Notes under the pieces: generated by a model
Database searches by the model: none
Seen by the model: only the letters and a program-made list of their open reading frames with translations
What the model was told of the DNA's origin: nothing
In this document: in pieces, positions 57,809 to 64,000 of the stretch
Position numbering within the stretch: the first letter of the stretch is position 1
How the letters are laid out: the number at the start of each line of letters is the position of its first letter
Program-made: the position numbers and the translations under genes
DNA from: Synechococcus sp. A10-1-5-1
Lineage (GTDB): Bacteria > Cyanobacteriota > Cyanobacteriia > PCC-6307 > Cyanobiaceae
Direction of reading: 5' to 3'
Assembly (NCBI RefSeq): GCF_023115425.1
Contig: NZ_CP096032.1
Span: forward strand, 1,054,001-1,118,000
Length of the DNA: 64,000 bases

Positions 57809-58327
57809 ATGGGCTCGGTTCTGGTTCTAAATGCCTCCTACGAGCCCCTGAACGTCACCAGCTGGCGGCGGGCCACGGTGATGGTCCTCAAGGGAAAGGC
57901 CGAAGGGCTGGAGCACTCACCGGGGCGGCAACTCAGGCCGGGCCTGGGTCTACCGACGGTGATTCGCTTGCGGCAGTTCGTGCGGGTCCCCTTCCGGCCG
58001 CTCCCCCTGACCCGCCGCAACGTCTTCCACCGCGATAGCCATCGCTGCCAGTACTGCGGCAGCAGTAGCGAGCGGCTCTCGATTGATCACGTCATGCCCC
58101 GCAGCCGCGGCGGCAGTCACAGCTGGGACAACGTCACCACGGCCTGCCTGCGCTGCAACGTCCACAAGGGCAACCGCACGCCCAAGGAAGCGAGCATGCC
58201 CCTGCATTCTCCGCCCAGGCGGCCGATCAGCGGTGCGGTCTTTGAAGCCCAGAGGCAAATGGCCATTGGGGGGCACCGGGAATGGGCCAAGTACGTCGAA
58301 GGCTGGGAGGCCCCGCTCGCTAGTTGA
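57809..58327 (+). CDS. HNH endonuclease-like protein
   Basis: 172 residues from [19 protein letters not shown] fold: C-Q-Y-C-G zinc knuckle, [29 protein letters not shown] with a second C-x2-C. This is the widely conserved cyanobacterial stand-alone HNH protein (McrA-like). Nicking or cleavage role in the cell is unknown. A very long ORF running antisense through alr in the same frame is not part of it. The end overlaps the prfA stop by 8 bp. Confidence 0.88.
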   Translation: MGSVLVLNASYEPLNVTSWRRATVMVLKGKAEGLEHSPGRQLRPGLGLPTVIRLRQFVRVPFRPLPLTRRNVFHRDSHRCQYCGSSSERLSIDHVMPRSRGGSHSWDNVTTACLRCNVHKGNRTPKEASMPLHSPPRRPISGAVFEAQRQMAIGGHREWAKYVEGWEAPLAS

Positions 58328-59423
58328 CCCCGCTGGCCTGATCGGCCAATTCCTCCAGCTGACGCCGTTGATCAGCTGAGACACAGGCACCGATCAGCTC
58401 AGCCAGCTGACCTTGCAGCACCGGCTCGAGCGAGAAGTTGCGGCCGAGACGGTGGTCCGTCGTGCGGTTGTCCTTGTAGTTGTACGTGCGGATCTTCTCG
58501 CTGCGATCGCCGCTGCCCACCTGGGCAAGACGGGCGGAACGCTCCTTGGCATTGGCCTCGGCCAGTTCCCGCTCATAGAGCTTGGCCCGCAGGATCTCCA
58601 GGGCCCGTTCCCGGTTCTGCAGCTGGGAGCGCTCCTGGGTGCAGAACACCCGGATCCCGGTGGGTTTGTGCAACAGGTCGACCGCCGTCTCCACCTTGTT
58701 CACGTTCTGGCCGCCGGCACCACCCGAGCGGGCCGTGCTGATCTCCAGGTCTGTCGGGTCGATCTGCACCTCAACCGGATCGGCCTCGGGCATGACCGCC
58801 ACCGTCGCGGTGGACGTATGAACACGTCCCTGGGATTCAGTGGCTGGAACCCGCTGCACCCGGTGTACGCCGGCCTCGAACTTCAGCTGACTGAAGACGC
58901 TGTCGCCCTGGATCGCCAGGATCAATTCCTTGTATCCGCCGAGTTCCGCCTCTGAGGCACTGACCGGCTGCACCTTCCAGCCGATGCTCTGGGCATAGCG
59001 CTCATACATCCGTGCCAAATCACCGGCCCAGATGGCCGCCTCATCACCGCCTGCCCCGGCCCGAATCTCCAGCATCACGCTGCGTTCGTCCCGGGGATCG
59101 CGGGGAAGCAGTGCCAGGGTCAGCTGCTCTTCCATGGCTGCAATCTGAACAGCCAGACCACTGAGCTCCTCCTGGGCCAGGGCCTCCATTTCTTGGTCCC
59201 CGCGGGACTCCTTCAGAAGCTCTTTGGCGTCTTGTTCCTGTTTGCGCCATTGGCAGAGCTGGTCGTAGCCCAAGACCAGGGGCTCCAGCCGGGCCCGCTC
59301 GCGCGCGATGGGCTCCAGCTGAGCCGGGTTGGCAGCCACATCCGGGTCTGCCAACTGACGCTCCAGGGTGTCAAAGGTGGTGCGTGCCGTCTCCAGACGT
59401 TCACGCAGGAAGGAAGCATCCAT
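58320..59423 (-). CDS. prfA: Peptide chain release factor 1
   Basis: 367 residues. The G-G-Q motif is in [12 protein letters not shown] (R-S-G-G-A-G-G-Q), and the RF1-type sequences [12 protein letters not shown] and [12 protein letters not shown] are present. Recognises UAA and UAG. Separated from rpmE by a terminator, so it has its own or a read-through promoter. Confidence 0.95.
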   Translation of the reverse strand: MDASFLRERLETARTTFDTLERQLADPDVAANPAQLEPIARERARLEPLVLGYDQLCQWRKQEQDAKELLKESRGDQEMEALAQEELSGLAVQIAAMEEQLTLALLPRDPRDERSVMLEIRAGAGGDEAAIWAGDLARMYERYAQSIGWKVQPVSASEAELGGYKELILAIQGDSVFSQLKFEAGVHRVQRVPATESQGRVHTSTATVAVMPEADPVEVQIDPTDLEISTARSGGAGGQNVNKVETAVDLLHKPTGIRVFCTQERSQLQNRERALEILRAKLYERELAEANAKERSARLAQVGSGDRSEKIRTYNYKDNRTTDHRLGRNFSLEPVLQGQLAELIGACVSADQRRQLEELADQASGVN

Positions 59424-59442
59424 GAGAGCGGCTCAAGCGAGC

Positions 59443-59473
59443 AAAAAGCCGGACGCCCTGGAGCATCCGGCTT
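59443..59473 (-). terminator. Terminator of rpmE
   Basis: AAGCCGGA - 11-nt loop - TCCGGCTT with AAAAA on the left (U-tract on the minus strand), 37 bp beyond the rpmE stop. It closes the rplM-rpsI-rpmE group. Confidence 0.8.
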
Positions 59474-59509
59474 GAGGAATCAAAAATCACGTCGCGCGTG
59501 AGTGACAGA

Positions 59510-59773
59510 TCAGGCCTTAGCGGCAGCTTCAGTCTTCTGATCGGCATTGGCCTCGGCGCCAGCGGCACTGCCCATGCCGTACTTGCGCATGAAGCGATCC
59601 ACACGACCCTCGGTGTCCAGGATTTTCTGGGTGCCGGTATAGAAGGGATGGTTGCCGCTCCAGACGTCGACGTGGATCTCGGGAGAGGTGGAGCCAGTGG
59701 TCATCACCACTTCTCCGTTGCAGATCACCTTGGCATCGGGGTACCAGGTGGGATGAATGTCGGCCTTCGGCAT
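59510..59773 (-). CDS. rpmE: Ribosomal protein bL31
   Basis: 87 residues starting M-P-K-A-D-I-H-P-T-W-Y-P; central G-S-T-S-P-E-I-H-V-D-V-W-S-G-N-H-P-F-Y-T-G and the K-I-L-D-T-E-G-R-V-D-R-F box. Only one cysteine (I-C-N-G), so it is a zinc-free (C-minus) type. Alanine/glutamate-rich tail. Follows rpsI by 32 bp. Confidence 0.95.
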   Translation of the reverse strand: MPKADIHPTWYPDAKVICNGEVVMTTGSTSPEIHVDVWSGNHPFYTGTQKILDTEGRVDRFMRKYGMGSAAGAEANADQKTEAAAKA

Positions 59774-59805
59774 GACGGGTAAGGGGCTGAGGGGCGAAAG
59801 CGCAA

Positions 59806-60207
59806 TCAGCGCTTGGAGAACTGAGGAGCCTTACGGGCTTTCTTCAGGCCGTACTTACGACGCTCCTTGGCGCGGGGGTCACGGCTGAGGTGGCCCTCGG
59901 TCTTGAGGGGCTTGCGGTTGTCCGGAGACAGTTCGCACAGGGCACGAGCAGCGCCCTGCTTGATCGCATCGGCCTGGCCGGTCAGACCACCGCCACGAAC
60001 GTTGACCAGCAGGTCGTACTCAGAACCCAGACCCAGGGTCTGGAGAGGAGCCTTGACGGCCGCCAAATAGGAGGGGTTGTAGTTCAGGTAGTTGTCACCG
60101 GGACGACCATTGATGGTCACGGTGCCATTACCTGGAACGACGCGAACGCGTGCCACGGCGGTCTTACGACGGCCGGTTCCCCAGTAGACGACTTTGGAGG
60201 TGCTCAT
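59806..60207 (-). CDS. rpsI: Ribosomal protein uS9
   Basis: 133 residues. [16 protein letters not shown] at the N terminus and the C-terminal [11 protein letters not shown] that reaches the P-site tRNA. Overlaps the rplM stop by 4 bp, the usual L13-S9 pair. Confidence 0.97.
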   Translation of the reverse strand: MSTSKVVYWGTGRRKTAVARVRVVPGNGTVTINGRPGDNYLNYNPSYLAAVKAPLQTLGLGSEYDLLVNVRGGGLTGQADAIKQGAARALCELSPDNRKPLKTEGHLSRDPRAKERRKYGLKKARKAPQFSKR

Positions 60208-60665
60208 TTGGTGGAAGCGGCAGAAGCGGCGGGATCGAGGGCCAGAGCCTTGGGCTGCTGGGCGGCGTGGGGGTGCTCAGCACCCTTGTAGACCTTCAGC
60301 TTGCGGAACAGCTGACGTCCGAGAGCGTTGTGAGGGAGCATGCCCTTCACAGCCTTCTCGATGATCCGCTCGGGGATCCGTGCCTGCAGTGCAGCAAAGG
60401 TCTCGGTCTTCATGCCACCGGGGCGACCGGAGTGGCGGCGATAGAGCTTGTCGGAAGCCTTGTTGCCGCTCACCTTCACCTTCTCAGCATTGATCACCAC
60501 GACGAAATCGCCGGCGTCGATGTGAGGAGCGAAGTTGGGGTTGTTCTTACCCCGCAGAACTGAAGCGACCTCGGTGGCAAGCCGGCCGAGGGTCTGGTTC
60601 TCAGCGTCCACCAGATACCACTGGCGGGCTGAGGAATCCTGGGGAGGGACGAGAGTCTTGTTCAT
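60204..60665 (-). CDS. rplM: Ribosomal protein uL13
   Basis: 153 residues from [10 protein letters not shown]; the longer open frame upstream is rejected because L13 homologues begin here. [16 protein letters not shown] and [10 protein letters not shown] are family signatures. First gene of the L13-S9-L31 group, preceded by a 239-bp spacer with two hairpins. Confidence 0.96.
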   Translation of the reverse strand: MNKTLVPPQDSSARQWYLVDAENQTLGRLATEVASVLRGKNNPNFAPHIDAGDFVVVINAEKVKVSGNKASDKLYRRHSGRPGGMKTETFAALQARIPERIIEKAVKGMLPHNALGRQLFRKLKVYKGAEHPHAAQQPKALALDPAASAASTK

Positions 60666-60820
60666 CGCGCCGGCGGGCCGGTTCGGATAGGACCCCATCA
60701 CCACGCTTAGGCGGGTGGGGTTGGACAGGGTGTCTGGACTGTGGGTCTCGACTAGTGACGGCAGCCACCCGATCACTCGGGTGTCAATCGCTCGTTGAGT
60801 GAACCTACCGCTTCGCCGAT

Positions 60821-60876
60821 CCCCACTACTGGGGACAGGGTTTACAGGCAGGGGCTGGCCGCCGATGGACATCGGC
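60821..60876 (-). promoter_or_regulatory. Two hairpins in the rplM upstream region
   Basis: CCCCA - CTAC - TGGGG at 60821-60834 and GCCGATG - GA - CATCGGC at 60861-60876, both perfect. Neither has a T-run. They may form part of an untranslated leader of rplM, or mark the end of the truA transcript. Confidence 0.35.
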
Positions 60877-60904
60877 AGGTCAACTCTGAGACCGGCAGAC
60901 CCAG

Positions 60905-61774
60905 TCAGTGCAAGGACTGACCCGGTGCTGCTGGCGGTGCATCAGAGCCCTCCAGCAAATACCGCGGTTGACAATCGTACCAGGCAGCCCTGTGGAAGAT
61001 CTCACTCGGGTAGCCCACACGCAGCAGGCACAATCCCTGCGGCGGAGCGGCTTCTTTGACTTCATCACGGGCCTGACTGCGCCAGCGGCGACTGAAGGCC
61101 TCCAGGCTGAGCCGGCCCTCACCCACGGCCACGAGCTGTCCCATGACCAGGCGAACCATCCCGTAAAGGAAACCGCTGGCCTGGAGCTCGACCTCGAGTA
61201 GATCGCCCCGACGCACAACCGCGACCTCTTGCAGGGTGGTGCGGGAGTGGGTGCGGGCGCTACCGGCGCGCTCGAAGGCCGCGAAGTCGTGCTCCCCGAG
61301 CATGTCCTCAAGGGCCGCCCGCATCCGTCCATCATCAAGCCTGAACTGGTAGCGGTGCCAGCTCCAGGGGGCCAAGAACAGGTTCGGGATACGGGCGTTG
61401 TAGATCGTGTAGCGGTAGCGCCGATAGGTCGCCGAGAAGCAGGCGTGCCAGTCCGAAGCCACCTCAACGGCAGAACGCACACGGATGCTGGCCGGAAGCC
61501 TCCCGTTCAGGGCCGCCGGCCAACGGTGTGCGGGAATCGGCCCAGCGCAGTCGAAATGAACGACCTGAGCTGATGCGTGGACACCGCTATCGGTCCGTCC
61601 CGCCGCGACCACGGTCGCGGGACCAGATGGGTCCAACTGCGCCAGGGCCCTTTCCAGGGTTTCTTGAACACTGGGATCCCGCGGCTGGCGCTGCCAGCCG
61701 CAGTAGGCCGAGCCGTCGTATTGAAGACAGAGGGCGATCCGCCTGAAGTGCTCTGTTGGCGTGATTTCGGTCAA
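60905..61774 (-). CDS. truA: tRNA pseudouridine(38-40) synthase
   Basis: 289 residues with a TTG start ([12 protein letters not shown]), supported by an AGAGG Shine-Dalgarno 8 bp upstream. The longer ATG frame would begin inside the rplQ terminator. Motifs: [14 protein letters not shown], the catalytic Asp in G-R-T-D-S-G-V-H-A and F-L-Y-G-M-V-R. Modifies uridines 38-40 of the anticodon stem-loop. Confidence 0.92.
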   Translation of the reverse strand: MTEITPTEHFRRIALCLQYDGSAYCGWQRQPRDPSVQETLERALAQLDPSGPATVVAAGRTDSGVHASAQVVHFDCAGPIPAHRWPAALNGRLPASIRVRSAVEVASDWHACFSATYRRYRYTIYNARIPNLFLAPWSWHRYQFRLDDGRMRAALEDMLGEHDFAAFERAGSARTHSRTTLQEVAVVRRGDLLEVELQASGFLYGMVRLVMGQLVAVGEGRLSLEAFSRRWRSQARDEVKEAAPPQGLCLLRVGYPSEIFHRAAWYDCQPRYLLEGSDAPPAAPGQSLH

Positions 61775-61794
61775 GGCTGAAGCCTCTAGAGCAA

Positions 61795-61829
61795 CAAAAA
61801 ACCGCGCAGAGGACAAACCTCCGCGCGGT
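61795..61829 (-). terminator. Terminator after rplQ
   Basis: ACCGCGCAGAGG - ACAAA - CCTCCGCGCGGT, one mismatch in a 12-bp stem, with AAAAAAA on the left giving a U-tract on the minus strand. It ends the alpha operon 31 bp after the rplQ stop. Confidence 0.88.
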
Positions 61830-61859
61830 CATGCTGATCAAGCGAAGGATCTCTTGAGA

Positions 61860-62210
61860 TCAGACAAGCTCGATGATCGCCATCTCAGCGTTGTCACCAC
61901 GGCGGGGGACAGTGCGGATGATGCGGGTGTAACCGCCATTGCGGTCGCCGTAACGCTCCTGGGCCTTGTCGAACAGGGCGTGCACCAGTTGCTTGTCGTA
62001 GATGTAGCCGATGGCGCGGCGACGGGCGGCCAGGCTGCCGTCCTTGGCCAGGGTGATCATGCGCTCGGCTTCATCACGGAGAGCCTTGGCGCGGGCCTTG
62101 GTGGTGGTCAGACGACCCTCACGGATCAGCTGGGTGGTGAGAGCGCGAAGCATGGCTTTGCGCTGGTCGGCGGGGCGCCCCAACTTGGGGACTCGGCACT
62201 GGTGACGCAT
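61860..62210 (-). CDS. rplQ: Ribosomal protein bL17
   Basis: 116 residues starting [17 protein letters not shown]; family motif [13 protein letters not shown] and C-terminal [15 protein letters not shown]. Follows rpoA by 42 bp. Confidence 0.97.
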   Translation of the reverse strand: MRHQCRVPKLGRPADQRKAMLRALTTQLIREGRLTTTKARAKALRDEAERMITLAKDGSLAARRRAIGYIYDKQLVHALFDKAQERYGDRNGGYTRIIRTVPRRGDNAEMAIIELV

Positions 62211-62252
62211 GACTAAATCGAATGAAACGAGGGAGAGACAGGTGCTACGCGA

Positions 62253-63191
62253 TCAGGCGCTAGTACGGCTCTGGGGCAGGGAGATACCGATGCGCTCAAG
62301 GGCCTCGATCACCTCGTCAGCCGACTTGGAACCGAAGTTCTTGATTTCGAGCAAGTCTTCGTAGCTGAAGCCCATCAGGTCAGACACGGAGTTGACTTGA
62401 GCGCGCTTCAGGCAGTTGTAGGCGCGAACCGAGAGATTCAGCTCTTCCAGGGGGATCTGAGCTTCGGCAGAGGGCTCGGGCTCCTGGCTTTGCTCCTCCT
62501 CCATGGTCAGGGTCGCCATGGGCTGAATCAAAGTGATCAGCTGGTTGGCGGCCTGGGCCATCGCGTCATCAGGCGTCAGGGAGCCGTCGGTCTGAATCTC
62601 CAGACGCAGGCGCTCACGGGCTGAACCGCCTTCGCCGACGGCGGTCTCGTCGATGGTGTAGTTCGCACGTTGGACGGGCATGAACACCGCGTCGATCTGC
62701 AGAAGATCAACCGCGCTGGTGTCCTCGACACGGCGGTCGACCGGGCGATAACCGACGCCACGCTCGACGTGGACTTCCAGCTCGAGGCTGTGGCCCTCGG
62801 CAACGGTCGCGATCGGACGCTCGGGGTCGATCACGGAGACCTGAGAGGAAAACTGGAGGTCACCAGCGGTGACAGTGGCAGGGCCATTGACCACCAGGCG
62901 GCCAATCTCCAATTCGCGGCTACGGCTGTTGACGGCGACGTCCTTGCAGTTGAGAAGGATGTCGAGGACGTCTTCACGGACACCGGGAACCGTGGCGTAT
63001 TCGTGGTTCACACCAGCGATACGCACGGCGGTGATGGCACTGCCCTCAAGGGCGCCCATCAGCATGCGGCGCAAGGAATTGCCCAGGGTGGTCGCCTGGC
63101 CACGCTCAAGCGGGCCAATGACGAAGACGCCGGTTTGGGAACGATCGTCAGCGATCTGGTGTTCAACCCGATCGATCTGGTACTGCAACAC
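62253..63191 (-). CDS. rpoA: RNA polymerase alpha subunit
   Basis: 312 residues. N-terminal assembly domain with [22 protein letters not shown]; a linker rich in Glu ([13 protein letters not shown]); C-terminal domain with [14 protein letters not shown] and [14 protein letters not shown]. Normal length. Confidence 0.97.
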   Translation of the reverse strand: MLQYQIDRVEHQIADDRSQTGVFVIGPLERGQATTLGNSLRRMLMGALEGSAITAVRIAGVNHEYATVPGVREDVLDILLNCKDVAVNSRSRELEIGRLVVNGPATVTAGDLQFSSQVSVIDPERPIATVAEGHSLELEVHVERGVGYRPVDRRVEDTSAVDLLQIDAVFMPVQRANYTIDETAVGEGGSARERLRLEIQTDGSLTPDDAMAQAANQLITLIQPMATLTMEEEQSQEPEPSAEAQIPLEELNLSVRAYNCLKRAQVNSVSDLMGFSYEDLLEIKNFGSKSADEVIEALERIGISLPQSRTSA

Positions 63192-63247
63192 GGTCTGAAG
63201 CTCAGATAGGTGGATGGACCCCCTCTGGGGCTAGTCGATGCGTCGAA

Positions 63248-63640
63248 TCAGACCCGGCGACGCTTGGAACGGCGGCAGCCGTTGTGGGGCAGCGGGGTGA
63301 CGTCACGAATCAGGGTGATCTCGAGACCAGCGACCTGCAGAGCACGGATGGCGGTTTCACGACCGGAACCAGGACCGCGAACCAGCACCTCGATTTGGCG
63401 CATCCCCTGCTCAAGGGCGCGACGGGCAGCTGCTTCGGCGGCGGTTTGGGCAGCGAAGGGAGTGCCTTTACGGGCACCCTTAAAACCGCTTGCACCAGCG
63501 GAGCTCCAAGAGATCACTTCACCTGCGGTGTCAGTGATGGAGACGATGGTGTTGTTGAACGTGCTCTGAATGTGAGCAACGCCATTGGGGACGTTGCGCT
63601 TCGTCTTCTTGGAACCAGACTTTTTGGCGGGCTTGGCCAT
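63248..63640 (-). CDS. rpsK: Ribosomal protein uS11
   Basis: 130 residues, lysine-rich N terminus [15 protein letters not shown], then [18 protein letters not shown] and [10 protein letters not shown]. The C terminus [13 protein letters not shown] is the family end. Confidence 0.97.
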   Translation of the reverse strand: MAKPAKKSGSKKTKRNVPNGVAHIQSTFNNTIVSITDTAGEVISWSSAGASGFKGARKGTPFAAQTAAEAAARRALEQGMRQIEVLVRGPGSGRETAIRALQVAGLEITLIRDVTPLPHNGCRRSKRRRV

Positions 63641-63762
63641 GAGTAAAGCCCTGCAGAGGCAGGGAGGTGATCGGGGGTCTAAAGGAGCGACCTGGTGACG
63701 ACGGCACCATGGGGGCCGAGCGGCAGGCGCTATGGAGCCAAAGGCCTAGAGCAAGCTGAGGC

Positions 63763-64000
63763 TTACTTCTTCTTACCGGCCACGGTCTTGCGAGTGCCGC
63801 GGCGAGTACGGGCGTTGGTGCGGGTGCGTTGACCGCGAACGGGCAGACCGACGCGGTGACGGCGACCACGGACGCAGCCGATGTCCTGCAGGCGCTTCAT
63901 GGCCATGCCCTCTTGACGACGCAGGTCGCCTTCGAGGGTGAAGCTCTCGGTTGCACCGCGCAGCTTTTGGACGTCGGAATCATCCAGGTCCTTGACGCGG
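63763..64000 (-). CDS. rpsM: Ribosomal protein uS13 (5' part beyond window)
   Basis: The last 78 codons are visible; the start lies to the right. [25 protein letters not shown], then [21 protein letters not shown] and the K-K-K tail identify S13. First visible gene of the leftward ribosomal cluster. Confidence 0.95.
   Translation of the reverse strand, partial: RVKDLDDSDVQKLRGATESFTLEGDLRRQEGMAMKRLQDIGCVRGRRHRVGLPVRGQRTRTNARTRRGTRKTVAGKKK

Noticed and set aside
61775-61816. ATG start for truA giving 14 extra residues
   Set aside because: The ATG would lie inside the rplQ terminator hairpin; the TTG at 61774 has a proper Shine-Dalgarno.

Overview
The window is a compact, GC-rich chromosomal segment of a unicellular cyanobacterium of the marine/freshwater Synechococcus-Cyanobium (picocyanobacterial) group. 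The evidence is the cytochrome b6f genes petB and petD, the photosystem I genes psaL and psaI, an rRNA operon with tRNA-Ile and tRNA-Ala in the spacer, a cyanobacterial min locus, a GH100 neutral invertase, families confined to cyanobacteria (DUF1400, DUF2973, DUF4278-like) and the ribosomal alpha-operon order. Assignment to the group is inference from gene content; no database search was run.

Layout: 1-4.4 kb holds a truncated phospholipase-D-like gene with an embedded EF-hand loop, a tandem pair of divergent LysR-like regulators, a small membrane protein and a secreted protein. 4.4-12.8 kb holds phosphoglucomutase, a two-gene RND efflux system and a RarA ATPase fused to a second domain. 12.8-24.2 kb is housekeeping: a secreted DUF1400 protein, 4'-phosphopantetheinyl transferase, PrxQ, CoaX, CysH, an overlapping NDH-2/HAD/HflX run, 1-Cys peroxiredoxin, AnmK, a Nif11-like peptide, an ABC-F ATPase and a 59-residue twin CX3C protein. 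24.2-32.9 kb holds an HtrA protease, HrpB helicase, a HAD phosphatase, exonuclease VII subunits and several small membrane proteins.

33.0-39.2 kb is one complete rRNA operon on the minus strand (16S - tRNA-Ile - tRNA-Ala - 23S - 5S). Both long-range pre-rRNA processing helices can be read directly, and a duplicated hairpin element lies in the leader. 39.2-48.9 kb carries the invertase, petB-petD, ctpA, an HD hydrolase, minC, then an opposite-strand cassette of PLD-like protein plus two half-size chromate transporter proteins, then minD-minE, a HTH-only LuxR-type protein and tRNA-Thr. 49-58.3 kb has an MscS channel, psaL/psaI, several small proteins, a family 2 glycosyltransferase, a DUF819 transporter, an NlpC/P60 hydrolase, a beta-lactamase-like protein, tRNA-Ser, alanine racemase and an HNH nuclease. 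58.3-64 kb is the distal part of the ribosomal cluster, read leftward: rpsM (cut by the window end), rpsK, rpoA, rplQ, truA, rplM, rpsI, rpmE, prfA.

I saw no insertion sequence, prophage, CRISPR array or obvious defence island. The observations most worth following are the cassette that splits minC from minDE, the small twin CX3C protein, the duplicated covarying hairpins upstream of 16S, the calcium-binding loop inside the PLD protein, and the Nif11-like peptide gene whose 3' half is overlapped antisense by a small membrane protein ORF.
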